64,000 nucleotides of DNA from Paenibacillus taihuensis (GCF_003386535.1 NZ_QTTN01000016.1:65396-129395), one strand, 5' to 3'. Counted from the stretch's first letter, positions 1 through 8,868 are shown. Program-made: numbers and translations. The notes: generated by a model not told the origin, from the sequence alone.

Positions 1-1830
1 ATTCAAGGAGTCGACGATGTAAAGCTAATCTCGGCGGGCTATGGTCATTCTACAGCCGTAAAATCAGACGGGACGGTCTGGAAATGGGGCTCGAATAGTT
101 ACGGTGTTCTGGGTAAAGATCCAAACACGGTTGACTATTCTATTAAGCCCATCCAAGTTGCGGGTATCGACCACGTCAAAGCAATTTCAGATAGCGCGTT
201 CTTCACGCTAGCCATTAAGGAAGATGGCACCGTCTGGAGTTGGGGGAGGAACGATGAGGGGCAGCTCGGTATTGGACGCACAAGCGACTACGAAGCAAAG
301 CCCATTCAAATTGCAGGCTTAAAGGATGTAGCAGCTATCTATGCTGATTTTTCCGAGGGCCTCGCTCTTACGTCAGATGGCAGGGTATGGACATGGGGGA
401 ACGTAACGGTCTGCGGAACCGAGTATTGTGAACGAGAGGTGAGTTCTACGCCGACCTTGTTCGAAGGTTTGCAGAATGTAAAATCTATCTCTCAAGATAT
501 TGCGCTGCTGAAGGACGGGAGTGTTGTCAAATGGGGATTAAACTTCAGGGGAAGTATGGGGTTAGGTACCTTAAACGATTATTATTACGATCCAGCACCG
601 ATACCGTCTTTGAACAATATCACTGCGGTTTCTAAGACGCGTGCACTCACGGCGGATGGCCACATCTGGTCATGGGGCAGAAATGAGCGTGGGCAGGTAG
701 GCGACAATACACAGCAGAATCGGCCTACACCAGTGCTGCTTCCAAATATCGATCACATTAAAGATATGACGAGCGGTGAAGAAACGACGGTTGTGCTCAC
801 CGAAGATGGCAAGCTGTTCGAGTGGGGTGACAATAGGAACGGAGAGATTTCCGGAGATGCAGTAGACATTATGCCGCCAACCGCAGTTCCCTTCACACTT
901 CCACAGGTCAATTACACGTTGCCTATACCGCGAGATCCTTTCACGTGGACCTTCTTGGACGATAAGGATAAGCGAATAAAAGACCATCAGCTCTATCTTC
1001 GGGTGAAGCCTTATTCAGAAGGTTTGGCTGCCGTGCAGCGTGCTTCAAATCAGCTTTGGACTTTTATTAACGTTCATGGTCAGCCTGCTTTCTCCAACCA
1101 ATTTACCGTTGCGAAGGATTTCCACCAGGGAGTAGCGGCAGTCAAACTGCAGGACGGATGGCATTTTGTGAAGGCGAATGGCAAGTTCCTTAATCAAGTC
1201 AGCTATCAAAACGCAGACTCTTTCTCGAACGGGTTAGCTCCAGTAATGCTCAAAGGCAAGTGGGGCTATATCGGGCTGGATGGAGAAATGAAAATCACTC
1301 CTCAGTTCGCAAGTGGCGCGCCGTTCGAGAATGGTATGGCAGCTGTGCAGATGAACGGGAAGTGGGGATTCATTAATTTGACGGGGAAGCTTGTTATTAA
1401 GTCGTCCTATTCAGCAGCAGGTTCATTCTCAAGTCAGTTGGCTGCCGTTAAGCAGAACGACCTATGGGGATATATGAACAAAGCAGGTGTTTGGGTTATT
1501 AAGCCTCGTTTCCAGGATGCGAAGGGGTTTACTGATTCTAAGCTGGCGCCGGTGAAGATCAATGGAAAATGGGGCTATATTAACGCAACTGGAAAGCTAG
1601 AAGTTCCAGCACAATATGAAGATGCAAGCACATTCCAAGAAGGGTGCGCGAGTATAAAGAAGAATGGACTATGGGCTATCATTCAGAATAACGGCAAGCT
1701 GCTGACGCCTTTTCAATTCGTGTCCATTCAACCTTTTAAGAACAATAAAGCTTGGGCGGTTACCAAAGCCGACAATGGATACATCAGCATTAATGGCAGT
1801 TGGTCCTATAAAGCAGCCATTTATCACTAA
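1..1830 (+). CDS. RCC1-repeat / WG-repeat protein, 5' partial
   Basis: The frame is open from base 1, so the start lies outside the window; a GTG at 439 is internal. The first ~300 codons carry RCC1-type blades, each with a signature such as DGTVWSWG followed by G-x-LG. From about base 1000 to the end come roughly eight WG (KWG) repeats of the type GKWGYI plus an A/P-rich turn (around 1255, 1360, 1465, 1570, 1670). RCC1 blades form a beta-propeller and WG repeats are short beta units; both are binding scaffolds, and the partner is unknown. No transmembrane segment is seen in this part; a signal peptide or anchor, if any, would be upstream. The stop is followed closely by a good RBS for the next unit. 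Confidence 0.85.
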   Translation: MQGVDDVKLISAGYGHSTAVKSDGTVWKWGSNSYGVLGKDPNTVDYSIKPIQVAGIDHVKAISDSAFFTLAIKEDGTVWSWGRNDEGQLGIGRTSDYEAKPIQIAGLKDVAAIYADFSEGLALTSDGRVWTWGNVTVCGTEYCEREVSSTPTLFEGLQNVKSISQDIALLKDGSVVKWGLNFRGSMGLGTLNDYYYDPAPIPSLNNITAVSKTRALTADGHIWSWGRNERGQVGDNTQQNRPTPVLLPNIDHIKDMTSGEETTVVLTEDGKLFEWGDNRNGEISGDAVDIMPPTAVPFTLPQVNYTLPIPRDPFTWTFLDDKDKRIKDHQLYLRVKPYSEGLAAVQRASNQLWTFINVHGQPAFSNQFTVAKDFHQGVAAVKLQDGWHFVKANGKFLNQVSYQNADSFSNGLAPVMLKGKWGYIGLDGEMKITPQFASGAPFENGMAAVQMNGKWGFINLTGKLVIKSSYSAAGSFSSQLAAVKQNDLWGYMNKAGVWVIKPRFQDAKGFTDSKLAPVKINGKWGYINATGKLEVPAQYEDASTFQEGCASIKKNGLWAIIQNNGKLLTPFQFVSIQPFKNNKAWAVTKADNGYISINGSWSYKAAIYH

Positions 1831-1846
1831 AACGGAGGAACAATTA

Positions 1847-1906
1847 ATGAGCGAAAATAACGCGGTGAACCAGACTCTTGCACAAGTAGGCGACAACCGG
1901 GCATGA
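1847..1906 (+). CDS. Putative 19-residue leader peptide coupled to the cyclase
   Basis: An ATG at 1847 sits 7 bases after a strong GGAGG (1834-1838) and opens 19 codons beginning MSENNAVNQ. Its TGA (1904-1906) overlaps the ATG of the next gene (1903) as ATGA. The cyclase start itself has no good Shine-Dalgarno sequence just upstream, so the small ORF may bring ribosomes to it by translational coupling. It could instead be the true N-terminus of the cyclase separated by a frameshift. No homology is recognised. Confidence 0.4.
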   Translation: MSENNAVNQTLAQVGDNRA

Positions 1907-3600
1907 CTGGACCATACGCGCACCAGGGGCGTTTTCGAATACAGAGCTTGCTCGTCGGGCTGCTCGCTTTCACCCTCATTGGGTCGACTGTAATCTTGAT
2001 GGCCGTGTCGATCCACCGTCAGAACGAGATGCTAATGCGGACAACGCAGCAGAAAAACTTTGAGGCTGCGCGGAATCTCGCCACATCCGTCAATACGATC
2101 AAGAGTCTGATGTTCCAGCAGCTTGGAGGGACGGCCAACTACATTGCCGAAGAAGGGCTGTCGGTTGAAGGCGACAGCAGGCGGCTGGGCAGGCTGTTGC
2201 TGGGCTCGCGAATGTTTAATGGAGCAATGGTCGTAGACAGCGAGGGGCAAGTGTCCGTAACGACGCCGGAGACCGGCTACTTGAAGGGCGATCAGCTTGC
2301 TGCTTCCGATCTGTTTCCTAAGGAGCGGGAGCCAGGCCCTTGGATGTCCAAGCCGTTCATCGCGCCGGACGGACATCGCGTCATCCTGGCCATGCATCAA
2401 CTGACGATGCCGGGCAAGCAAAAGCGTCTATATCTGTCGGGTCTGATCGATCTTGGGGGGCGGAATGTGTTCTCCGACATGTTCGAGCATACGATCAAGA
2501 GCGGCCCTGGCACCTACGCCTATCTGGTCGACGGCCAGGGCGAAATGCTGATGAACGCGCAAGAGAATCGGGCGGGCGAGGCCGTGCCCGGCGATCGGCT
2601 TGTCGCGGCGTTCGAGAGAGGAACGCTAGGGCAGCGCGGCAAGCAAGGCGGAACACCGCCGCCGCCGCCTTCTCCCCCGCCGCCCGCCAACGGTAAGGTC
2701 GGTAAAGGTGCCATCGATGGCAATCGACAAGATCCAGCCGAGACGTCGCATGTCGCGATTCTGGCAGACGGTCACGGCGTCGAGACCATTGTCGGCTACT
2801 TGCCTGTCGGCGACCTCGACTGGGGGCTGGTCGTTCAATCTTCGGCTTCGATCGTGACCAAATCGAAGCATGACTTTCTTATGACGCAGCTGAAGTGGTG
2901 CGTGCCGCTTATTGCGGCGTTTCTATTGCTCAGCCTTTGGATGGCACGCAAGCTCGCTGCGCCTTTCGCACAGCTGACTGCTGCCGCAAGGGCGATTGCG
3001 TCCGGCGATCGGGCAGGGTATCCACTATTCGATAGCCATTGGAATTATGAAGCCCACCATCTTGCGCGGGCGATGATGATGGCGGTGCAGGGCTTGCAGA
3101 ATCAGGCGGATCGGCTAAGCCAGCAGGCACATACCGACCGGCTGACCGGACTCGCGAACCGGGCGGGGCTAGAGGATTGGCTGAAGGCACGTGAAGGCGA
3201 CAGCACAGGTTATACGCTCCTGGTCATCGACATTGATCATTTTAAGACCGTCAACGACAAGCATGGTCATAAGGTCGGGGATGAGACGCTCGTCTACTTG
3301 GCGCATATTTTACAGGCGGAATGCAGGGAGACGGATCTCGTCTGCCGGCTTGGCGGGGAGGAGTTCATTGCCATTCTGCCTGGAGAGAAGATGAAAGGCG
3401 GGACAGACCTCGCGGAGAAGGTGCGAATAAGAACCGAGAGTACAGTCAGTCCTACGGGCCAGCCGATCACGGTATCAATCGGAGTAGCGGCTGCGTCTCC
3501 TGAACGGGGCTTTGACTTCGAACGAACATTTCAACGGGCGGACGAGGCGCTCTATGCAGCGAAGAGGTCGGGGCGCAACCGCACAATGGCTTCAGCCTAA
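1903..3600 (+). CDS. Membrane diguanylate cyclase (extracellular sensor-HAMP-GGDEF)
   Basis: 565 residues. A transmembrane helix at about 15-37 and a second at about 332-348 bracket a periplasm-facing, Cache-like sensor region; a HAMP-like linker (about 346-400) leads into a GGDEF domain (about 410-562). The active-site loop reads GGEEF (484-488), a form known to be active, and the RxxD inhibitory-site motif (RETD) lies five residues upstream, so product inhibition is likely. The reaction would be 2 GTP to c-di-GMP. Odd feature: a Pro-rich stretch (about 252-261, PPPPPSPPPP) followed by a Gly/Lys-rich linker interrupts the sensor region. The start overlaps the stop of a tiny upstream ORF. Confidence 0.9.
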   Translation: MTGPYAHQGRFRIQSLLVGLLAFTLIGSTVILMAVSIHRQNEMLMRTTQQKNFEAARNLATSVNTIKSLMFQQLGGTANYIAEEGLSVEGDSRRLGRLLLGSRMFNGAMVVDSEGQVSVTTPETGYLKGDQLAASDLFPKEREPGPWMSKPFIAPDGHRVILAMHQLTMPGKQKRLYLSGLIDLGGRNVFSDMFEHTIKSGPGTYAYLVDGQGEMLMNAQENRAGEAVPGDRLVAAFERGTLGQRGKQGGTPPPPPSPPPPANGKVGKGAIDGNRQDPAETSHVAILADGHGVETIVGYLPVGDLDWGLVVQSSASIVTKSKHDFLMTQLKWCVPLIAAFLLLSLWMARKLAAPFAQLTAAARAIASGDRAGYPLFDSHWNYEAHHLARAMMMAVQGLQNQADRLSQQAHTDRLTGLANRAGLEDWLKAREGDSTGYTLLVIDIDHFKTVNDKHGHKVGDETLVYLAHILQAECRETDLVCRLGGEEFIAILPGEKMKGGTDLAEKVRIRTESTVSPTGQPITVSIGVAAASPERGFDFERTFQRADEALYAAKRSGRNRTMASA

Positions 3601-3664
3601 CGAATTGAATTTGTCAAAACTACTGCACCATCGCCCCATTCGTCTCGAAATCGCGGCTTTTCTG

Positions 3665-3670
3665 TATAAT
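3665..3670 (+). promoter_or_regulatory. Probable -10 element of the Eis-like acetyltransferase
   Basis: A perfect TATAAT lies 40 bases before the GTG start at 3710, in the gap after the cyclase stop. No convincing -35 is found 17 bases upstream, so this is a partial promoter call. Confidence 0.45.
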
Positions 3671-3709
3671 GAATGTAGTTTTTTTAATGGCAAAGGGGAG
3701 ACGTGAATC

Positions 3710-4834
3710 GTGCTGGAGTATAGAATGGCAAGGCCGGATGAGCGCGAAGAATATATCGATTTAGCTAATTATGCATTCAAAATAGATGTCGAGTGCGTAC
3801 TGCCCAAAATGTACAGCAAGGACATCGATTCGTCCGGCATGCACATGGTCGCCGCGGACGGGCAGGGGCGGCTTCGTGCGCAGGTTGCGGTATATCCGGA
3901 GCCGATGAACGCAGGCGGCTTCCCGCTGCGGGTCGGATACTTGGGCATTGTATCGGTGCACCCAAGAGCTCGCGGAGAAGGACATATGAAGGTGCTCATG
4001 AACAAGTGGATCGAAGAGGCGCCTGCTTCGTACGACATGCTCGTCCTGTACGGAAATCGGCAGCGGTATGAGTATTTCGATTTCACGCTTGGCGGGGTGA
4101 AGATCAAATACTCGGTGGGGGAAGTCAACGCCCGCCATGCCTTGAGAGAGGTGAATGTAGAAGGGCTGTCCATTCGCCCGTTGTTCGAGATCGAAGGCGC
4201 GGCGGCTTACGCGAGCAAGCTGAACGAGGCTCGGCCGTCATTCGTGCATCGAAGCGAGCGGCAGATGCAGGACATCTTGACGGGGCTAGAGCAGCAGCCG
4301 CTCGGCGTGCTTGAAGATGACAAGCTGATCGGCTACTTGGTGGTCAGCAAGACAGGCAAGGAATTGACCGAGCTCGCCATGGAGCGTGCAGCCGATATTC
4401 CGCGAGCGATCAAAGCTTATTTGGCACATTCAGGCGCAGATTGGATCGCTGTATTTGCCCCTGAGTATGACACGGAGCTGAACGCGTCCTTAAGCAGCTT
4501 CGCGGAGAATTACACGATTGAGACCTCCGACATGTATAACATCATGGACTTTGCCCGCGTGCTGGAAGCGTATTTGACGGTGAAGCACCGGACGATCGGA
4601 CTTATGCCGGGCGTGTTCTCCGCCGTGCTGGACGGACAGCCGGTTACCGCCCGTGTGGACGGCAACGGCGTGACGGTCGAACGGTCGGCGCAGCCTGGCG
4701 CAGTGGAGCTGGATAAGAAGCAGGCACAGACATTGCTGCTTACGCCGCATGGTCGCTATGTGGGCGGCGGCGCTCACGTCCCTGCAGGCTGGTTCCCGCT
4801 GCCGATCTTCTGGTATATAGCGGACAAGTTCTAA
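3710..4834 (+). CDS. GNAT acetyltransferase, Eis-like two-domain type
   Basis: 374 residues starting at GTG, with an AAAGGGGAG ribosome binding site about 9 bases upstream. The N-terminal ~150 residues form a GNAT domain with the acetyl-CoA loop VSVHPRARGEGHM; a second acetyltransferase-like region and an SCP2-like C-terminal domain (about 280-374, ending PIFWYIADKF) follow. This architecture resembles the Eis family, which N-acetylates aminoglycosides or other amines and proteins, but the substrate here cannot be told from sequence. It has its own promoter and is followed after about 27 bases by the next gene. Confidence 0.8.
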   Translation: MLEYRMARPDEREEYIDLANYAFKIDVECVLPKMYSKDIDSSGMHMVAADGQGRLRAQVAVYPEPMNAGGFPLRVGYLGIVSVHPRARGEGHMKVLMNKWIEEAPASYDMLVLYGNRQRYEYFDFTLGGVKIKYSVGEVNARHALREVNVEGLSIRPLFEIEGAAAYASKLNEARPSFVHRSERQMQDILTGLEQQPLGVLEDDKLIGYLVVSKTGKELTELAMERAADIPRAIKAYLAHSGADWIAVFAPEYDTELNASLSSFAENYTIETSDMYNIMDFARVLEAYLTVKHRTIGLMPGVFSAVLDGQPVTARVDGNGVTVERSAQPGAVELDKKQAQTLLLTPHGRYVGGGAHVPAGWFPLPIFWYIADKF

Positions 4835-4861
4835 TCGATGGATCATGAGGAGATAACGGAT

Positions 4862-5818
4862 ATGGCAGAGAAACGCGGCATACTTATATTACCGGAGGAA
4901 GCTGGTCCTTATTGGGCTGACTTGATCGCCCGCTCAGGTCTTAACCTGGTTGGCATCCACCCGGGCTGGGGAGAGGGAGCGCTCGAGGAGCTTGAGAAGA
5001 CGCTCCGGCATGTGAAGAAGCCAGCCTATAAACAATTCTTGCAGCAGATGCAGGAGCTGAATGTGGACGTGGAGTTCGAAGCGCATGCGATGTCTTGGCT
5101 CGTTCCGCGTGCCATGTTCGCTGAGCGCCCTGATTGGTTCCGAATGGACGAGACAGGCAGCCGGAATCCCGATTTCAACCTGTGCGCGACGAACCCGGAG
5201 GCGCTCGAGTTTCTGGAGGCGCGCTCCGAGGAGCTGGCACGGGCTGTGCCTTCGTCGACGGGACGCTATTACTTCTGGATCGACGATGTGACGAATAGTG
5301 CCTGTCACTGCGGAAGCTGTCAGGCGCTGACTGCCTCCGATCAGGCGATGGTCTTCTACAACCATATCCTGCGGGGCATTCGGCGGTTCGATGCAGAGGC
5401 GCAGCACTGCTATTTGGCTTATCAAGATACAATCCAAGCGCCGGAGAAGGTACAGCCGGATGCTGGTATTTTTCTCGAGTATGCGCCGATTTACCGCGAT
5501 TCGGCACGGCCGATCAATGATCCGGATTGCCCGGAGAACTATAAGGAGCTTGAGCACCTGCCAGGGCTGCTTCAGCTGTTTGGACAGGAAGGGGCTCAAA
5601 TCCTCGAGTACTGGATGGACAATTCGAGGTTCTGCAAATGGCAGAAGCCGCTTAAGCCGCTGCCGTTCTACGAGGAAGTCATCCGCGGGGATGCCGAGTA
5701 TTACCGGAGCCTTGGGTTTGGCAGGCAGACGAGCTTCGGCGTATGGCTTGGCGAGGATTACGCAGAGGCGTTCGGCGAACCGCCGATCGTGGCGTATGCG
5801 AAGGCAATTGGGAAGTGA
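4862..5818 (+). CDS. DUF4838-like / glycoside-hydrolase-like protein
   Basis: About 318 residues. ATG 4862 is preferred over the in-frame ATG 4838 because GAGGAG (4847-4852) lies 9 bases before it. The sequence has the look of a TIM-barrel hydrolase: LNLVGIHPGWG, EFEAHAMSW, NPDFNLCATNPEA, then FWIDDVTNSACHCGSCQ. The Cys-rich CHCGSCQ motif after an FW-x-DD is what recalls DUF4838 proteins, which are distantly related to glycoside hydrolases. No signal peptide, so it is cytoplasmic. Substrate unknown. The LysR gene follows after 11 bases and may control it or simply share its transcript. Confidence 0.6.
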   Translation: MAEKRGILILPEEAGPYWADLIARSGLNLVGIHPGWGEGALEELEKTLRHVKKPAYKQFLQQMQELNVDVEFEAHAMSWLVPRAMFAERPDWFRMDETGSRNPDFNLCATNPEALEFLEARSEELARAVPSSTGRYYFWIDDVTNSACHCGSCQALTASDQAMVFYNHILRGIRRFDAEAQHCYLAYQDTIQAPEKVQPDAGIFLEYAPIYRDSARPINDPDCPENYKELEHLPGLLQLFGQEGAQILEYWMDNSRFCKWQKPLKPLPFYEEVIRGDAEYYRSLGFGRQTSFGVWLGEDYAEAFGEPPIVAYAKAIGK

Positions 5819-5829
5819 GGTGAAGCGCT

Positions 5830-6744
5830 GTGGAGCTAACGTACTTGCGGACCTTTCGTGAAGTCGCCAAGTGGGGCAGTTTTACGAAAGCCGCGGAAAC
5901 ACTCGGGTACGCGCAGTCGAGCATAACGACGCAGATTCAGAAGCTGGAGGAAGCCTACGGCGCGGTCCTCTTGGAGCGTTACGGCAGGAAAATGGTGCTG
6001 ACCATGGCAGGCGAAGCGCTGCTGCAGTATGCGAACTATATATGCAGGCTGCATGATGAGTCCAAGGAAGTCGTAGCCAAGCAGTCCAAGGGGACGCTCT
6101 CGATTGGGACGATCGAGACGCTGGCTTCCTTTTATCTCCCGGCGTACTTGCAGGCTTATCGGAAGGCGTATCCCGACGTCAATGTTGCGATTCAACCGGG
6201 TAACGAGCCGTTCATCATCGATGCGGTGAAGGAGGGAGCGCTCGATATTGGGATTATATTGGACCCTCCGTTCTCGGACCCGGAGCTGGACTGCAGCATT
6301 TTGCGGGAAGAGCCGCTCGTCATTATTGTAAGCCCGGACCATCCGTTAGCCGGACAAGGCGAGATCGGTGTGGAAGATCTGGAGAACGAGTCACTGATCT
6401 TGACCGAGGACGGCTGCACCTATCGTGCCATGCTGCTCAAAGTGTTGAAGAGCAATCAGGTGACGTTCAAGCTGTCCTACGAATTCGGCAGTCTCGAAGC
6501 GATCAAGCAGTGCGTCACGTATGGGCTCGGGATTGCGCTGCTGCCTCGAATTGCGGTGACGGAGGAAGTGATGGCGGGTAAGCTTGCCGCGATTCCGTTC
6601 ATTCATCCGGAGTGTAAATTTTACACCCAGCTCATCTGTGCGAAGAAGAAGTGGAAGTCCAAAGCTTATGTAGGCTTCCTGGAGCTGCTAAGCGGCGGTG
6701 CCCGCGAAGGTGATTCTGACGCTGGCAGCGAACTATCAAAATAA
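5830..6744 (+). CDS. LysR-family transcriptional regulator
   Basis: 304 residues from a GTG start with GAGGTGAAG immediately upstream. The N-terminal winged HTH is clear (MELTYLRTFREVAKWGSFTKAAETLGYAQSSIT), followed by a periplasmic-binding-like effector domain from about residue 88 (LSIGTIETLASFYLP). The spacing to the upstream gene suggests a shared transcript, unusual for LysR proteins, which are more often divergent. Effector and targets are unknown. Confidence 0.92.
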   Translation: MELTYLRTFREVAKWGSFTKAAETLGYAQSSITTQIQKLEEAYGAVLLERYGRKMVLTMAGEALLQYANYICRLHDESKEVVAKQSKGTLSIGTIETLASFYLPAYLQAYRKAYPDVNVAIQPGNEPFIIDAVKEGALDIGIILDPPFSDPELDCSILREEPLVIIVSPDHPLAGQGEIGVEDLENESLILTEDGCTYRAMLLKVLKSNQVTFKLSYEFGSLEAIKQCVTYGLGIALLPRIAVTEEVMAGKLAAIPFIHPECKFYTQLICAKKKWKSKAYVGFLELLSGGAREGDSDAGSELSK

Positions 6745-6840
6745 ATGAAGTATGCTATAGATTTCTATCGATAACTCCAATTGCGGGAGCTATGGTACAT
6801 TGACATCAAGGAAGCCATAACCCAATCGGAGGTAATCCAA

Positions 6841-7278
6841 ATGACCATTCAAACCCGCCAATCCCTCGTTCTCGAGACGCCTGCCGCATCACCGGAGCAA
6901 ACGCATCGTCATTATATGAATAAGCTGGCTGTCGAGACAGACGTTGCGGATGTTCGGTATGACATGCAGCATGGCTTGAATGACTTTCTGCTTATCGATG
7001 TGCGCAGCGAGAAAGCCTTCACCGAATGCCATATTCCAGGCGCGATCAGCCTGCCATCCAGAGAGATTAGTGCCGAGACCACGGCCGAATTCGACAAGGA
7101 GCAGACGATTGTCGTGTACTGCTGGGGGCCTGCCTGCAATGGCGCGACCAAAGGGGCGGCTCGTCTCTCCGGGCTCGGGTTCAAGGTGAAAGAGATGCTC
7201 GGCGGCATGGAATATTGGCGCAAGGAAGGGAACGAGGTTGAGGGAACGCTGGGGGAGGCTGCTCCCATAGTCGGTTAA
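6841..7278 (+). CDS. Rhodanese-like sulfurtransferase
   Basis: 145 residues from ATG 6841, chosen because CGGAGGT lies at 6827-6833; an open frame extends upstream without a good RBS. A single rhodanese domain is present: FLLIDVRSEKAF, HIPGAISLP and the active-site loop VVYCWGPACNGA with its catalytic Cys. Single-domain rhodaneses carry sulfane sulfur as a Cys persulfide. Cytoplasmic. Flanked by LysR upstream and a terminator directly downstream, so probably transcribed alone. Confidence 0.88.
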   Translation: MTIQTRQSLVLETPAASPEQTHRHYMNKLAVETDVADVRYDMQHGLNDFLLIDVRSEKAFTECHIPGAISLPSREISAETTAEFDKEQTIVVYCWGPACNGATKGAARLSGLGFKVKEMLGGMEYWRKEGNEVEGTLGEAAPIVG

Positions 7279-7281
7279 GAA

Positions 7282-7330
7282 GGGGCTGTGACAAGCTGTC
7301 GGAATGACAGCCTGTTGCAGCTCTTTTTTC
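7282..7330 (+). terminator. Rho-independent terminator after rhodanese
   Basis: A long imperfect stem (left arm 7282-7300, right arm 7306-7322, loop GGAAT) is followed by a run of six T at 7324-7329. Confidence 0.85.
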
Positions 7331-7335
7331 TGTGC

Positions 7336-7366
7336 TTGACTTAGAGTCAGCTCTAATTTTTATGCT
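7336..7366 (+). promoter_or_regulatory. MerR-type promoter with 19-bp spacer and operator
   Basis: -35 TTGACT (7336-7341) and -10 TATGCT (7361-7366) are separated by 19 bp, the hallmark of MerR-activated promoters. The spacer holds the perfect inverted repeat TTAGAG-TCAG-CTCTAA (7341-7356), close to the AdhR/NmlR-type operator I recall from Bacillus. The MerR gene at 8446 is the likely activator. Confidence 0.85.
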
Positions 7367-7410
7367 GGAACTATCCTCATATTTCAGATAAGGGAAGGGA
7401 GAGCTGATCA

Positions 7411-8421
7411 ATGATGAATGCAAGAGTTGTCGTAACCGAATACGGCGGACCGGAGAAGTTGAAAGTGGTGGAGGAGCCCCTGCGCCCCGTGCAGCGAGAT
7501 GAGGTTCTTGTTCGGGTGCTAAGCGCCGGAGTCGCGCTCGCCGATGTGATGCGAAGAGAGGGCAAGTATCCGGGTTCACCGCGCGTACCTTTTACACCTG
7601 GATACGATGCAGTCGGTGTTGTGGAAGAGCTCGGAGAAGATGTCAGCTATGTCCGTAAGGGAGAGCGGGTTGCCGTATTTTACAACGGGACTGGCGGATA
7701 TGCGGCCTACGTCTACGCCAAGTCAGATGAGCTGTACCCGGTGCCGGATCAGCTCGACGCCTCGCTCGCGGTGGCAATCCTATTGAATTATGTGACCGCG
7801 TATCAAATGCTTCATCGGTTCGCTAACGTTGCCGAGGGAGAACGCATCTTGATTCATGGCGCAAGCGGAGGCACAGGCACCGCGCTGCTCGAGCTTGGTC
7901 GGCTTGCCGGGGCCAAGATGTTCGGAACGGCTTCGAAGGCCAAGCATGATACAGTCGCACATTACGGGGCGGTGCCGATTGATTATCGCAGAGAGGATTT
8001 TGTGCAAGCCGTGCGCGAGCGGGCGCCGGAAGGCATGGATGCCGCGTTTGATCCGATTGGAGGAGATAACTGGGAGCGGTCATTCCAGACGCTTCATCCG
8101 AACGGACGATTCGTCGGCTATGGCTACACGTCAGTGCTTGGGCAGGGCGATTCGAGTCAGTGGATGAAGGACTGGGCGAGCATGGCGGCAAACCGAACGA
8201 CGCCAAAGGGTAACCCCGCTTATCTCTATTCCGTTACAACGCTGAGGATGGAGCATCCGGAGTGGTTCCGAGAGGACCTAAAACATCTGTTCCAGCTGCT
8301 TGCCGATGGGCGGATTTCTCCGATTATTGCTGCGCGGATTCCGCTGCGCGAAGCGGCACAGGCGCATCAGCTTCTTGAAACCTCCCAGATAACGGGTAAA
8401 ATCGTTCTTATAAACCGTTGA
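7411..8421 (+). CDS. Zinc-independent MDR oxidoreductase (quinone oxidoreductase-like)
   Basis: 336 residues, start ATG 7411 with GGGAGAG about 8 bases upstream. It is a medium-chain dehydrogenase/reductase: N-terminal GroES-like part (RVPFTPGYDAVGVVEELG) and a nucleotide-binding Rossmann fold (LIHGASGGTGTALLELGRLAGA), ending with the usual ITGKIVLIN. The zinc-ligand Cys pattern of true alcohol dehydrogenases is not seen, so it is an NADPH:quinone or enone-reductase type. Expression is probably induced by an electrophile (aldehyde or quinone) through the upstream MerR-type promoter. The activator gene lies just downstream. Confidence 0.9.
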   Translation: MMNARVVVTEYGGPEKLKVVEEPLRPVQRDEVLVRVLSAGVALADVMRREGKYPGSPRVPFTPGYDAVGVVEELGEDVSYVRKGERVAVFYNGTGGYAAYVYAKSDELYPVPDQLDASLAVAILLNYVTAYQMLHRFANVAEGERILIHGASGGTGTALLELGRLAGAKMFGTASKAKHDTVAHYGAVPIDYRREDFVQAVRERAPEGMDAAFDPIGGDNWERSFQTLHPNGRFVGYGYTSVLGQGDSSQWMKDWASMAANRTTPKGNPAYLYSVTTLRMEHPEWFREDLKHLFQLLADGRISPIIAARIPLREAAQAHQLLETSQITGKIVLINR

Positions 8422-8445
8422 TCTTCGGGAAAGTGGTGTGAGGAT

Positions 8446-8868
8446 ATGTATTCGATCAGCGACATCGCACGATTAACTGGCATTACGGCGTATACGCTTC
8501 GTTATTACGAGCGAATCGGCGTTCTGCCGAAACCGCGCCGGCAGCTCGGGAATAGCGGCGGGTCCAGACAGTACGATGACTTGGACCTGCGGTATATTCG
8601 GTTTATTTACGGCTTGAAACAGACGGGAATGACGCTCGAAGATATTATGAGTTTCACGAAGGACGGATGTTTGCTGACGGAGCGGGAAGAAGATGCGCCA
8701 ATAATCGAGGATACGCTGCACAGTCGAATTGACATTCTGAACCGGCACATCGCGGATTTGGATCAACGTATGAAACAGCTGGAAGAAGTAAAGGCAGTAG
8801 CGCTTGAGAAGAGAGCGTTCTACTCCGCTATGCTGGAGAAACTGGAAAAGGCCGATCACATCCTTTAA
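8446..8868 (+). CDS. MerR-family regulator (AdhR/NmlR-like)
   Basis: 140 residues. N-terminal MerR HTH (YSISDIARLTGITAYTLRYYERIGVLPKPRR), then a dimerising coiled coil (about 80-135). A lone Cys in FTKDGCLLTE could serve as an electrophile-sensing residue, as in AdhR/NmlR-type regulators that respond to aldehydes; that is inference. The gene follows its presumed target oxidoreductase by 24 bases and is therefore probably autoregulated through the operator at 7341-7356. Confidence 0.9.
   Translation: MYSISDIARLTGITAYTLRYYERIGVLPKPRRQLGNSGGSRQYDDLDLRYIRFIYGLKQTGMTLEDIMSFTKDGCLLTEREEDAPIIEDTLHSRIDILNRHIADLDQRMKQLEEVKAVALEKRAFYSAMLEKLEKADHIL

Noticed and set aside
439..441. GTG as the start of the first gene
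   Set aside because: The same frame is open to base 1 and encodes RCC1 repeats upstream, so this codon is internal.
6800..6828. TTGACA as rhodanese -35
   Set aside because: No -10-like hexamer lies 16-19 bases downstream, so a promoter could not be supported.
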